Positions 11,170 through 23,960 of a stretch of 64,000 nucleotides of DNA are shown here, in pieces. This DNA comes from Pratylenchus scribneri. Lineage: Eukaryota; Nematoda; Chromadorea; Rhabditida; Pratylenchidae. The notes below the pieces were generated by a model that saw nothing but the letters and a program-made list of their open reading frames with translations, was not told the DNA's origin and did no database searches. Made by a program: the position numbers and the translations under genes. How positions within the stretch are numbered: the stretch's first letter is position 1; every line of letters begins with the position of its first letter. The stretch is taken from positions 3,837,501 to 3,901,500 of the forward strand of contig JAQSEB010000041.1 in assembly GCA_030063045.1 (NCBI GenBank). The letters are read 5' to 3'.

Positions 11170-14100
11170 TTAATTTTGTTCGTTTAATAAAAAGTTGATG
11201 AATTCTTCGGCTTGATTTCCATTCATCTTTAATCGAATATATCCAATATTTCTGCTGTTTTTTCCCAGCATTAGAGAGTATCGATCGGTTTCATATTTTT
11301 GGAGCAATTTATACAATTCATTTTCTTCGAATTTTTTTCCGCCACTTTTATAGTCCATCAATTTCCAGGCAGATAGAGAAACTAAAGTGGGTGGCAAATT
11401 CCAATAAAAGAGTTCAAAACATTTCCAATGACGAATAAAAAACATTGTTGCATCACTGCTACAATGTACAGGGGCTGGGCTGTAGAACAATTTTTTGAAG
11501 CTTAAAAAGAGAAAGGTTAAAAATATTCTAAAATTCTAGTGTTTCTACATATAAAGTTTTTGAAAAATAATTTTTAATTATTTTGAATAAAATTAGGCGG
11601 TTTAATTTCCGTTCTTTCTATAAATATGCATGTATTAATTTATTCCATCGATAAAATGAATATTAATTTAATTTTTTTTTATAGAAAGTGATTGTTAATT
11701 ATTTAAATTATGTATAAAAGGAGTAAAAATAAATTCGACTTACTAAAATCTTCTTGTTGAAAAATTGATATATAATTTATAATAATTGCAATCATGGCTA
11801 ATTATACAACCATAATTGTAAAAATGTCGAAATGGTGAACGGCCGACAGATTCCTAGGGAAAATAATATTAAATATAAATAATTATATAAATTAAAAATT
11901 TTACAAGTTAAATCCTGCTAAACTAAATGAATTTAAAATCACAATTAGAATTTCTTTCGTGATATCAAGAAACAAGATACGAATAAAATTGACATACATA
12001 TAAAAATTTTGAAATATTTATTATATTTTCTTATTGCCTAGACATTTTTGAAAAGCCGAAAACTTAGAAACATGTTTTCTAGAAAATGTCTTTTCTATGC
12101 CCTAATTAAATAATACCTCATTATTATTAAAATGATCAAATAATAAAATAAACTGACAATGCGCATCTCATTTTGGTCCATGTCAAGTGAAAATTCATTC
12201 CAATTCAAGCGGTTTTCATCTAATACAAAAAGTTGATAACAATAATCGAGATGATAAAATCTAATTCCAATATCCTCCGGAGTGGAAATGGAAGCCTCAT
12301 TTTTGCTAATTATTTTTATATTTATTTCCTTTGTACAATTCAATACGCGATGGTCAATTCCAAATTGCTCAAAATTCTGGGTTAGAAATTATTAATATTT
12401 GACGAATAAATATAAAAATTAAATATGCAAATTCCTTACTTCCAAAAATCCAGTTGGCGGCTCTGGTAATTCAATTAGCTCTGTGTGACATTTTCCATTT
12501 TTCTGGTAAAATTAATTATAAATTTATAATAAAATATAAAAATTACCAAAGCCAACGAATATATCTTTTTTCGAAATGTCTGCCGATGCAATTGCTCAAT
12601 GCCTGCGTTGCGATAAAAATGCCTATTATCAGTAAATGTAATTGATATAAAGCATCGTCCATTCGACATAAAATGAAGTAGAAATTGGCTTGTATCCAAT
12701 TCCATTTCATAGGCGATTGTACACAATTGGCCTTTTTGAATATTATTTTTAGTAATTTTTTTTGGAAATAATATTTTTACCCTGGATTTTTAAATTTGTA
12801 ACTTCCATTGTTCGCACATTAATTTTGTATAAACTTAAATTGCCAATTGTATCTTCTTCTGTTTGTTTTGTAACATCTGTGATTGATGATAAAATTATAT
12901 GTATATTTGTGTTTTAAATTTAATTATTCCTTTTAAAGAAAACTATTTCCCCTAAATTAAAAATCCGAATTTGGAAATTTTAATATTTAAAATTTAATTT
13001 AAAAAGAATTTTATTTGAAAGAGAAAAATTTAAAATAATTGAAAAAAGACAAAAATTTAAATAATTGAAAAAAGACTTTGTATCCGATAAAGTGCATAAA
13101 AGTATTGGCCTGATGGATCTGCAGTTAAATTGCACAATAGACCAGGTAAATGCAAAAAAATTTGCCGTCCATCATTTCCTCGAATCATTTCAATATTAGC
13201 ATGATTGCTGCCGACTAATATGCGATATATCTATATTTTTTCAATTATTTAAGAGTACTTTATTTTTATTTTATATATTATCCATTTCGATTGATTCTAT
13301 ATTATGATTTTATCATATTTTTTAAAAAAATCATAGTAATTTAATTTCCGCTTTCATAAAAAAATACTTTGAAAAAAATCCTTTTAATTTCTTTCAAATT
13401 TATTTTCTTTAATTATTTTATCTTTTTGGATTGATACATTAATTATATATTTTATGTTTTTTGAAATTATTTAAAATATTTTGAGGAAAATCAAAATTTA
13501 CGTATTACGACACTTGAGGACCCGAAACTTGCAAACGAAACTGTCTGGCGCCGATGGTGGTAAAGCTGGAGTGACATTGTTTATAGTATATTATTAGGCA
13601 TAAAATTAGTTACAAAATGATATCAAAAGTTTTAGTCAATGTTGAATATTCACCGAGTTATGGCCAAAAAAAAAACAAACAAAAACACAATTTTAATTAA
13701 ACCAGCGATTTTTTGGCCATAACTCAGTGAATATTCAACATTAGCCAATGCTTTTGATATCATTTTGTAGCTAATTTTATGCTTAATATTATGCCAAAGA
13801 CAATGTCATAGTAACTTTGCCACTATCTCAACAAACCGTTTCGTCTGAAAATGTGGGGTCCGCAAGTGTCGGCCAACCATTTTATGCTCAGCTGCTTGAT
13901 TTTCTTTCTATGATTATTTTTGTATTAATTTGCCTAAAATGGAAGCATGATATTTATTTTAACAAAATTTAACATACTGCATAATTTTCCTCCTCTGGAA
14001 AATAATAGCCATAATAATAATAAAAATAATTATTGTTGTTGTTGAAATTTTGGAAATCATTTTCATTTCCTCCGTGTGAAATTTTAATAAAGTCAAAATA

Positions 14101-14254
14101 GCGAAAAAAATTTGGACTCATGTTTTCTTTAAATTTCGGTAAATCCACTAAATAAAGCTCTCGCAGTGATTGCTTCATTCTCTTAAAAATTAATATAAAT
14201 AATTTTAATTGAAATTGGTGAAACTTTGCTCGATTGGATATCAAAAAGAGACAT
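11170..14254 (-). CDS. Unrecognised multi-exon gene
   Basis: A chain of minus-strand exons joins in frame at gt/ag boundaries: start at about 14254 (MSLFDIQSSK), then about 13977-14183, 13080-13235, 12780-12892, 12530-12735, 12440-12505, about 12150-12380, about 11740-11855 and 11170-11500. The product is a soluble protein of roughly 430 aa with no recognised domain. It includes an Asn/Tyr-rich stretch (NNNNNYFYYYYGYYF), a 'Y.ILVGSNHANIEMIRG' block and a C-terminal 'ELYKLLQKYETDRYSLML' block. A large foldback element sits in its second intron. It may be two genes; exon edges are approximate. Confidence 0.45.
13508..13871. repeat. Foldback element with ~150-nt arms
   Basis: The left end begins 'cgacacttgaggacc' and the right end finishes 'ggtccgcaagtgtcg'. 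The arms share 'tgttgaatattcac' and 'ttggccataactc' in opposite orientation around an A/C-rich loop at about 13670-13700. No ORF is present. It is inserted in an intron of the unrecognised gene. Confidence 0.8.
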
Positions 14255-14469
14255 ATTAATGTTTTCTAAAGTTGATAAAATGAATGAATATATAATTTTT
14301 TGTTTTGCTATCCATTATCATTAGAATCTCATTAAAAAATATTAATATCTATTGATATATAATCTGCTATGTTCGGTTCAGAATCAGTAATCAGATAGAT
14401 AATTATATTTTTAGGCGAAGATTCTTAATCTTATAAACTCAATTCTAGAAAAATGAGATAATATCGAAA

Positions 14470-14705
14470 AAAATACTGAATTTGGCAACAACTTTTCGTG
14501 TCGAAAAATATTATATTTTTGAGGCCATATAACTTGGCCCTAACTAGGGGTTTAAGGCTGGGTTAGGTTCAGGGCAGGCATGGGATTAGGGGGTAAGGGC
14601 TAGGGGTTAAGGAATCTTAAAGAAATCTGATTTGGCCAAGTTATATGGCCTCAAAAATATAATATTTTTCGACACGAAAAATTTTCGCCAAATTCAGTTT
14701 TTTTT
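14470..14705. repeat. Foldback element with telomere-like loop
   Basis: The 70-nt arms ('tgaatttggc ... gaggccatataacttggcc' and its inverse) flank a G-rich loop with degenerate TTAGG-like motifs (gggttaggttcaggg, ggattagggggtaaggg). Confidence 0.8.
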
Positions 14706-15708
14706 CGCCAAATTAAATGACTTCCTTAGAAAAATACCTGCTAACAGATTTAAATTATTAATGCTCTATTCAAATTATATAAATGAAATTTGTTGTGACT
14801 TGCAAATTTGAGGACAATTTTATTTTCTATTCTGCTGTTTACATATTGGTAAGTAAAAAGGAAGAAATGGCTGAAAAGCATTCCTTTTTTCTCGAAAATC
14901 AATAGTAATTTATAGCGGCACTATGGCCGCCATAGCCCAGAGGAATAGGACGTATGTCTCTCGTCTCTCCAAAATTACAAATATCCAAAAGGCTAATATG
15001 TGCAAAATAACTTATGGCCAAGTGGATAAAATGCAATGCTAATGCCTTAAATGTGTAAAAAACTTCAAATTAAAGTAACAATTTTTTGATGCGAAAGGTA
15101 ATTTATTGGCTTAATCCAATTAATTTTAAATCCTCTGTGATCACATTTAATAAAAAACAAAGAAAAATAATTTAAAAAAAAAGAAAAAAGTTCATATTCT
15201 AAATTGGCTTGCAAAAATTTTTTTAACGACATAAAATTGTCCTAGAATTGGACCAAGAGAAATGGCTAATTGCATTTGTAAACAAACGATCATGGCAGCT
15301 AGCTATTGAGGATAATATAATTTTCCAATTTTTTGCCGACTAAATACCCAAGAATGGTTTTGTAAATTGAAAATTGTTGATTTAATTGGAAGCAAATTAA
15401 ATTAGCGCAAAAAGACAAATTACTAATTGAGTAGAAGGGAAAATTATCAGGAAATGTTTATTCAAGAAAATTCAATTTAAGACAGAAAAAGTGCACAAAA
15501 AAATTTGATTGAAATTCCGACTGAGGCGCCTTGCCGTCTCCATTTTAAAAATAATACAACAATAGTGCTACTGAATTACGATGTAAAATACTTTTAAAAA
15601 TAGACATTTTAATAATATTTATAAAAAAGTTAGATGAGGAAATTTTTTGGAAAAAGACAATATATTAGAGAAAAAAATTTTTTTTTTGTACTGAAAAGTT
15701 TCATTGTT
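14706..15708. other. 3' flank of receptor A; duplicated block
   Basis: No gene is visible. About 15230-15500 matches about 19440-19720 (for example 'gctagctattgaggataata'), which lies in the same position downstream of receptor B. The tandem duplication unit therefore includes about 500 bp of 3' flank. Confidence 0.6.
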
Positions 15709-18643
15709 TCATGGGGCTACTGAGGAGATGGGTGGCATTCCATTCTTCGAAATTGGTATAACTATAATATTTACAACATTTTGACTGTTGTTTCCATTGT
15801 AATTTGTCCATCTGCCAAATAATGAACGCAAAAATTTTTTGATAATTCGCCGAAAGTCTGCCAACAACACAATCAAGCACAATTCATCGGCACAATAAAA
15901 TAATGTTCCGAAAATTGTTTGTAACAATTGCATTGGAAATGTTATATTTAGGTCATTCCGATTTGCTAATGCCACGGCTTGGGCAGAAAGAGTTATCAAA
16001 AGTGGCACCAAACCACTCAAACAAACAATGGTAATTTTGTTGAAGTCCTTTTCTCCTGCTGATTGCGACAATTCATCGGAAGAATCTGTTTTTTTTGGTT
16101 GAATTATTAAATTATAATTGCTATGAAAACATGAAATTTCTGTCCGATATTAAATTTTTTTTTTCTAAAACATAAAAAATTTTATTCCTTGGTTAATAGT
16201 CTCCTTTGATAGGGTGCTAGATCATTTCCAAAATTTTTAAATAAAAATTATTTTGTTTAAAAATTATTAGGAAATGAGAATATTAAAGATATGTATTTTC
16301 TCCAAGTGTTTTTGTTTATTCAAATTTTTTTTGTATTTTTATAGTTAAAAACATTTTTTATTATTCTAAACATTTTATCTTTTTGTTTATAAAAATAACT
16401 TATGTTTTTGTTGTTCCAAACATTTTGTGTTTTTATTATTACAAACATTTTGTGTTTTGTTATTAAAAACATTTTGTGTTTTTGTTGTTCCAAACATTTT
16501 GTGTTTTGTTATTCCAAACATTTTGTGTTTTGTTATTAAAAACATTTTGTGTTTTTGTTATTAAAAACATTTTGTGTTTTTATTATTACAAACATTTTGT
16601 GTTTTGTTATTAAAAAAATATTGTGTTTTTGTTGTTCCAAACATTTTGTGTTTTGTTATTAAAAACATTTTGTGTTTTTGTTGTTCCAAACATTTTGTGT
16701 TTTGTTATTAAAAACATTTTGTGTTTTTGTTGTTCCAAACATTTTGTTTTGTTATTAAAAACATTTTGTGTTTTTGTTGTTCCAAACATTTTGTGTTTTT
16801 ATTATTACAAACATTTTGTGTTTTGTTATTAAAAACATTTTGTGTTTTTGTTGTTCCAAACATTTTGTGTTTTGTTATTCCAAACATTTTGTGTTTTGTT
16901 ATTAAAAACATTTTGTGTTTTTGTTATTCCAAACATTTTGTGTTTTTGTTGTTCCAAACATTTTGTGTTTTTGTTATTCCAAACATTTTGTGTTTTGTTG
17001 TTCTAAACATTTTGTGTTTTTGTTATTCCAAACATTTTGTGTTTTGTTGTTCTAAACATTTTGTGTTTGTGTTTTTCCAAACATTGTTTTTATTTTTCCA
17101 AAATTTAATTAACACAAAAAAATTTACATTTTTTCCAAACCAATCTTGCTCCAACTATCAGATAAAGTCCGATTGCAATATACAAATTCCATGTAACTAG
17201 TTGGTTGGCACTCACAGCCGTTTTTATTTGCCAACGCAATCCTTCTCCAATCAGTATGCCCAAAATGCAGAGCAAAATGCATTGGACAATAATTTTCCTG
17301 TATAAATAAATTATATAAAATGCCTAATGAATTTGCTATATTCATTTATAAATGATGCTATATTAATATAATAAGTGGCATTTGATTTGATCATCAATTT
17401 CGTTTTTTTTGTTCTAACTATTAAGCTTTTGAGATCGTCATTCGTCAACTCCGTCGTCTGTCCTATCATTTTCATACCTTCCTCACCCAAAAGGGGCACT
17501 AATATATCAGGATCAGGTTTATAGATTAAGTGGATAAAAATGAGATAAATTTGTTTTTTTTTACTGCTTACAAATCAACTATATCGTTTAAAAGGCATTG
17601 CAAAACCATGTTTTAAGATCTAGTACTTACTTTTTACTGATCCAGCCATTATAATGAAATGGCCACATTATGCAATGCATCCGGTTGAAGGCAAGTGCCG
17701 TAATATGTGACATGGCAGCAAATTGCAATATATCATGCAGTTCTTTGTTTCGTAAACGCCAAATGAACATCGTTGTTTCGAGCACATCCCATTGCACACG
17801 AAGTGAAGTTCTTTGTAACAGAGTGCCTATATCGTCAATCAATGACAAAAGAGCCTATAGGGGGAATCAAAATTTTTTTCTAGAATTTCTAAGAATTTTC
17901 CAACTAGCTGAAAGGTAACATTTGTTGGTTCCCCTTTGGCTTTATGCAAATGTCCTATAAAGCACTATGTGGAGGGTGTATTGACGGCAGAAATAATAGT
18001 GGGAGAAGCCTTCTGAAAATAAGCCCAACCTTGCCCACCCATCATATTTCTATGGCTAAATCCACGAGATATAAACCAATGGGATGTCATTTCATTTTCA
18101 CTTTGTTACAAATTCATTAACTCGTTGCCTTTTACAATAACTCATCAATAACTGAACCAATTTGATATTTTTTTTTTTATAAAATTTAAGAATAGACTTT
18201 TTATTATCTAATAATAATAATTTTATTTAAAATGTGTTCATAAATAATGGAATTGTATTCTTAAAAAAATTTAGAATCCCTTACGAATTCTTGAACATTT
18301 CATGGCTTTTTAGGTATAATCAAATTATTTTTGTACAGATTTAAATAAAATTGTTTTATGATATAGATAACCAAAAGTCTACTCTATAATACATAGAGTG
18401 CCTGATGAATTATCCTAAAGACAAAGATTTGGTGACTTTTTTATAAAGACACAAATTTTGTCTGCTGGCATAATTATATTATTTTATCACCTTGCTAAAA
18501 ACAATTATCAACACTGGTCTGCCATTTGCCAATGTCCATAAAGGTTTAATGATGAAGCAAACGAATCCAATGCTGATCAAATGCGTTGCCTCATACAAAT
18601 AAAATTCAAATAATTGCAAATCAGGAGTAACCCAAGAAGACAT
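15709..18643 (-). CDS. Serpentine (7TM) chemoreceptor A
   Basis: Four exons in one frame: 18491-18643 (TM1), 17631-17854 (TM2-3, with LAFNRMHCIMWPFHYNGWI at the end of TM3), 17128-17297 (TM4-5) and 15709-16085 (TM6-7, then a basic tail LADFRRIIKKFLRSLFGRW). The product is about 307 aa. The pattern fits nematode serpentine receptors (Srg/Srx-like families), which are membrane GPCRs of chemosensory neurons; the exact family is not certain. The exon structure and phases (0, 2, 1) are identical in receptors B, C and D. Intron 3 contains a minisatellite. There are no internal stops. Confidence 0.85.
16390..17100. repeat. ~22-25-bp minisatellite in receptor A intron 3
   Basis: About 30 units of 'aacattttgtgttt' joined by two alternating linkers, 'ttgttgttccaa' and 'ttgttattaaaa'. 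A clean array sits directly downstream of exon 3. The matching introns of receptors B (20530-20940) and C (24560-24770) hold degenerate versions of the same motif. Confidence 0.95.
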
Positions 18644-20062
18644 TGCTTCAAAGATCGGCGAATTTTATTAGAATTTTAAGAAAATTTTCTGTCAAAATTA
18701 TATTTTATTTTTGTTTGAATATTCTGAATAAATGTCAATAAGTGGAAATAAAATTAAAATTTTGAAGAGAATGACACGGGAGAAAAAATTGCGGACTTTT
18801 ATATACTAATTGCTTTAGAGTAAAATGAGGAAGTTTGGCGAAAATTGAGAAAGGATACTGTAAGAAAGTTCTTAGTATAAGAGAAGGGGCAAGGGGTACT
18901 AATTGTTGCCGACAGTTACTTTTAGTACAAAAATTTTGTGGACAAAATGCGTCAAACGAGGAACTGCAATAGATTTTCAGCTGCTTCTCCGCCGGTAAGA
19001 AAGGTCAGAGGCTGGACTAAAGGTGATAATAGATAGAATTTTTAGGTCATCTGATTTAAAGCAAATAAAAATGTACTGAAAAAGTGCATAAAAGTGACAA
19101 CCAAGCTCATGTAGCAAAGTCAATGAGCAATAGATCTCATAAGAACTGCAAAATTGAAAGGTTTTCTTATGGTTCGATACAGTTCAAAATTATAATACAA
19201 TGGACGCTATGGCCATTTTATGTTTTAGGATTTGGTTTAATTTTAGATTCCACTCACGAATTTTGTTTTAATTGTTGAATTAGGACAAGATTTAGACTGG
19301 AAAAGAAGATTTTGCTAAAAAAAAATTAAGAGAGTAAGTGACTCTTCATTTTTCCTAATTTAAGCCAAAATTTCTACTTTCAAATTCCACATGGGAATTT
19401 TTTAATTTAGTTTTCAAGAAGGAACTAGGAAGTATTAGAATTGTACCAAGAGAAATGTCTAATTCCATTTGTAAGTGGACGATCATGACTGCTAGCTATT
19501 GAGGATAATATAATTTTACATTTAATTTTTTTTCCAATTTTTTGCCGACTGAATACATAAAAATGGTTTTGTAAATTGAAAATTGTTGATTTAATTGACA
19601 ATAAATTAAATTAACACAAAAAGACAAATTACTAATTGAGTAGAAGGGAAAATTATCGGGAAATGTTTATTCAAGAAAATTTAATTTAAGACAGAAAAAA
19701 TGCATAAAGAGTATTTGATTGTACCATTTTTAATTGGAAGTACCAAAATGCTAATTGCGAAAATTCTATTCAAAAAACAATTAATTAGACAATTTTTATA
19801 CAATAAAAAGTAAAAACGGGCTGAAATGCAAAATAATTAATAATTACCTAATATATTTTTTTTAGCAAATATTATACAGGTTGGACTTAAAAATTCCAAT
19901 AAATATTATTAATTTGATACAGTAATATAAAAATTCATGTGATATTCGTCAATTTTATAGTTTGATTTTTTTATGCCCATTGCAATTTAGTTAAAAATGG
20001 GATACAGTTACAGTCACATTGTTGAATGAATCCATTTTTGTCACATTTTTTCCACTTCCTTC
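18644..20062. other. Intergenic region between receptors A and B
   Basis: No gene is supported. It contains the duplicated 3'-flank block of receptor B (about 19440-19720) and a short basic ORF at 19084-19278 without family features. Confidence 0.5.
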
Positions 20063-22262
20063 TCATTCAATTTTGGCATTTGCGAAAGGTGCTTTTTCTG
20101 ATGATTCCTTCCTTTTCTCATTGCTTTGTTTTATATATGGGGCTACTGAGGAGATTGGTGGCATTCCATTCTTCGAAATTGGTATTACTATAATATTTAC
20201 AACATTTTGACTACTATTATTTCCATTGTAATTTGTCCATCTGCCAAAGAATGAACGCAAAAATTTTTTGATGATTTTTCGAAAGTCTGCCAGCAATAAA
20301 ATCAGACAAAATTCATCACCACAATAAAAAAATGGCCCAGTGATATTTAGTACAATTTGCAATGAAATATTCAACATTTGATCTTTTTTATATGCCAATG
20401 CCAATGTGACAAATTGAGTTAAAAATTGGAACAATATAGGCATTAAACCACTCAAACAGACAATTGTAATCTTGTAAAAATCCTTTTCGCTTGCTGATTG
20501 CGACAATTCATCAGAATAGACTGTAATGAAAAATCGTAATTAAATTGTTTTAGCAAACATTTTTTTTTGCTTTTCCAGCAGATATTTTGGTTTGTCCAGT
20601 TATTTTATATTTCTAGAAAAATTTCTTTCTTAACAAATATTTTTATTTTATTATCCCAAAAATTTTGTCTTTTTGTTTCTCTAAATATTTTATGTTTTTT
20701 ATCAAGAAAAATATTGTTTTTTTTTTACAAATTTATTTTCTTATACATTTTATTTTAAAATATTTTAACCAATTATTATATCAACTATTTATTTCAATAT
20801 ATTTCGGAGAAAGGCAGATTTATTTTGAAATGTCCCAAACAACGAAATAAATCGATGAAGGAATTTTTTTTTATTTTGTTTTGAATTTCAATATTTTGTT
20901 TTACAAAAATTCAGAATTTTTAAATTTTTCAATTTAAAAAATTTACATTTCTTCCAAGCCAATTTTGCTCCAACAATCATGTAAAGCCCAATTGCAACAA
21001 TTATAATATATAATGATGCTTGGTAGGTATATTTGTTGCCATTATCATTATATAAATGCATTCCTGTCGCAATTAAAATAGCCAGAATCCAAATCAAAAT
21101 GGACTGGGCAACAATTTTCCTGTGATGTGGTTTAAAAATGTAATTAATATGGACCGACACTGGACTGGATCCAGCCCCGGATTTGCTAGATTTTACGGGA
21201 TCTGTATTTTGCTGGATCATCGGATCAATCCCGAAAAAATTTTGGAAAAAATTAAGTCCTGAAATCCAGCAGAAGGCATTTTGCCGGTCTCTTGTAATTA
21301 ACCATTGTTAATTTTTCCTTAAGCAATTTCAATGAATATATCCTATTTATAATATATGTAAATGATATCATAAAAAATGACAGTTAGTTAACCCACAATT
21401 TGACTTTTCTATCTCTTTAACCGTAACATAAGTCTTTTATACTTACTTTTTGCTAATCCAACCATTGTAATGGAATGGCCACATGATGCAATGCATCCGG
21501 TTGAAGGCAAGTGCCGTAATATTAAATAGGATGCCATATTGCAATATATCATGCATCAGTTTTTTATCGTTTTCCAAACGCCAAATGTAGAGTGTTGCCT
21601 CGAACACATCCCATTTAACACGATTCGAAGTTCTTTGCAACAGCGTGCCTATATCATCAATCAATGCCATAATTGCCTGTATGATAAAATATTAAATGGA
21701 AAATATCATAATTTCCCATTAATTTTTAATGAATTTCCATCTACAAGATTAAAAGATGTACATGTGCACTGTACAGTGTACAGTCCAATTGTTGCTTTTT
21801 TATAAAACTGATTAAGACAGAAAAGTTAATTTTATTTAGATTATTTCAGTATTGTTTAAAAAACTATGAAAAATTCGCTATTTCATAGTAAAGATATTTT
21901 CAATTTTTTTTGTCATAACTGCATCTGTATATTCTATAGCAATTAAAATAAAAATTTAATATTATTTGATAACCAATAGTCTGCTTAATTTGATGCTAAA
22001 TAATCCAAATGGATTCAGAAATCTTTATGAGTTTTATCATTGAACGTCAAGTTGGTCGGTCCCAAAATTCACTGCATATCTAGACCAAATTAATTAATTG
22101 CTTTAATCACACCTTGCTAAAAACAATTATCAGCACAGGTCTGCCCATTGCCAATGTCCATAGTGGCTTAATGATCAGACAAATGAATCCAATGCCGATC
22201 AAATGTGTTGCTTCATATAAACAAAATTCAAAAAACTGATAATCATCAATAGACCAAGACAT
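20063..22262 (-). CDS. Serpentine (7TM) chemoreceptor B
   Basis: Four exons in frame: 22113-22262, 21447-21676, 20947-21119 and 20063-20520, about 336 aa. It matches receptor A throughout: exon 1 ends PVLIIVFSK, exon 2 ends NRMHCIMWPFHYNGWISKK, exon 3 has KIVAQSILIWILAILIATG, and exon 4 has LLADFRKIIKKFLRSFFGRW. The C-terminus is longer than in A, C and D because exon 4 runs on into a Lys/Ser-rich block (SNEKRKESSEKAPFANAK). That block resembles the separate small ORF at 27617-27847. Intron 2 carries a 146-bp insertion with an 8-bp duplication. Confidence 0.85.
21148..21293. mobile_element. 146-bp hAT-type MITE-like insertion in receptor B intron 2
   Basis: The insertion is flanked by GTAATTAA on both sides (21140-21147 and 21294-21301). 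The decayed paralog (about 8970-8980) has this 8-mer once, as an empty site. The ends share an imperfect inverted GACCG.C motif. An 8-bp target duplication is typical of hAT elements; the class assignment is an inference. Confidence 0.65.
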
Positions 22263-23960
22263 TGTTGAAAAAATCAGTCTTATTTATTTTTAAATTGTTA
22301 AGAAATTTTTGCAACAAAAAATCTTAAAATTTTTTTAAATATTCTGAAATAAGCGGGAATTATATAAATAAAATAGTGAAATGATAAAAAAAATTTTTTG
22401 AAAGGAATGCAATCGGTGAAAAAAATTTAGTACTTTTATATATACTCAATGATTAATTAATACATTGAAAATTGTTAATTTAATTGACAATAAAATGAAT
22501 AAACAAAAATGACAAATAATGGCGTAGTGTGGGAAATAAATTAATGAGAATTGGCTTTACTCAAGAAAATTTAATTAATGGCTGATGAAAGAGTGCGAAA
22601 AAAATTGCCAATACGCGGCAAAAAGTGAATAACAGGGAAAAATTCAACATAAAATAAAGAAAATAAAAATAAATTAAGCAATTTCCCATAGACAATTTAA
22701 TAAAAGAAACGCCCACAAGTACAAAATATGATATTATATTTTTTTTATGAAATATTTTGGGGTATGGAGATAAATATTATTATTAATTTGATACCGAAAA
22801 TAAAAATTTATGTAAACATTTAAATATTACAATTTATGCTATTTTTGATTTCTACAAAATTATAAAAGATATTTTCTTTATTTTACAATGCTTTTTCTAT
22901 GCCCGTTGCTTTAACTAAATGATACATTCATTGTAAAATGAACCCTTTTTTGGCACATTTTTACTTCTTTCTTCTTACCGTTTTAGTCCATTTTTAAAGT
23001 GACAGGTGATTTATCTACTGATGATTTTTTCCTCTTCCCCATGGTTTTTTCTATCTAATGTAGCGAGCATTACAGGTGCATATTTTTTCGATGAGGAATT
23101 GCTCATCTAATAATTAAGGGAATGTCGTCGGTGTATGTATATTTACATAACTATACCCAATAGAATATTAAGTAAAAGAACATAGAATTAATGTTAATAA
23201 ATTTAATTGGAATTGGGAAATATTTTAATTTTATTTATGCGTTTTGAATTATAGAGAAGACTATTAAGGAAAATAAATACGGACAATAGTTGGGTATGGG
23301 TACTTGCTGAAAAAATGCCTTCGGGCTCTACTCAATAATCAAATTTTTTAAAAATTAATTTATAAATTTTTTTATATAAATTTGTATTCATTTGTTAATA
23401 GGCCTATTTGTGCCGGGAAATTCTTTAAACACAATACTTATTTTAGATATTGTTTATGGCATAAATTCTTTCTAAGGGGAAAATTCGAATAAATTTACTC
23501 ATTTCTATTCCTAATAAATTTCTTATATAATTATATTAAACATTATCATATTAATAAATATAAAGCCAATAAATATATAAAACTTATGATATGAAAAACT
23601 ACGGAAATATAATTATTAAAATTAATGAAAATAATTTCTATTTCATTTTATTCTCTACAAAAAATGAGTTTATATTAAATTAGGAATTTTGTATAAAATT
23701 TTTATACTTAAATTAGAATTATTATTTCTGTAAAGTAATCTATTTTATAGTAACGATGAAGCATAAAAATATAATAAAATTTATTCAATATTTTAAAAAA
23801 AATTTTTAAAATTGATAATTCATTTTTATAGATTAAATAAGTAAAATATAAAATTTATTCTTTTAAATGAAAATCCATTAAATGAATTTTATTTTATACA
23901 AGTTACATTACATTTATTTGTGTTAAAAAAATTAAATTGCCCTTATACAATTTCATGGGA
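22263..23960. other. Region between receptors B and C with decayed Lys-rich block
   Basis: About 22890-23110 resembles the Lys-rich small ORF at 27617-27847 on the minus strand, but has frame breaks. The rest is AT-rich with no gene. Confidence 0.5.

Noticed and set aside
16623..17200. ORFs rich in FVIKNILCF-type repeats
   Set aside because: They come from the intron minisatellite of receptor A, with no domain or start context.
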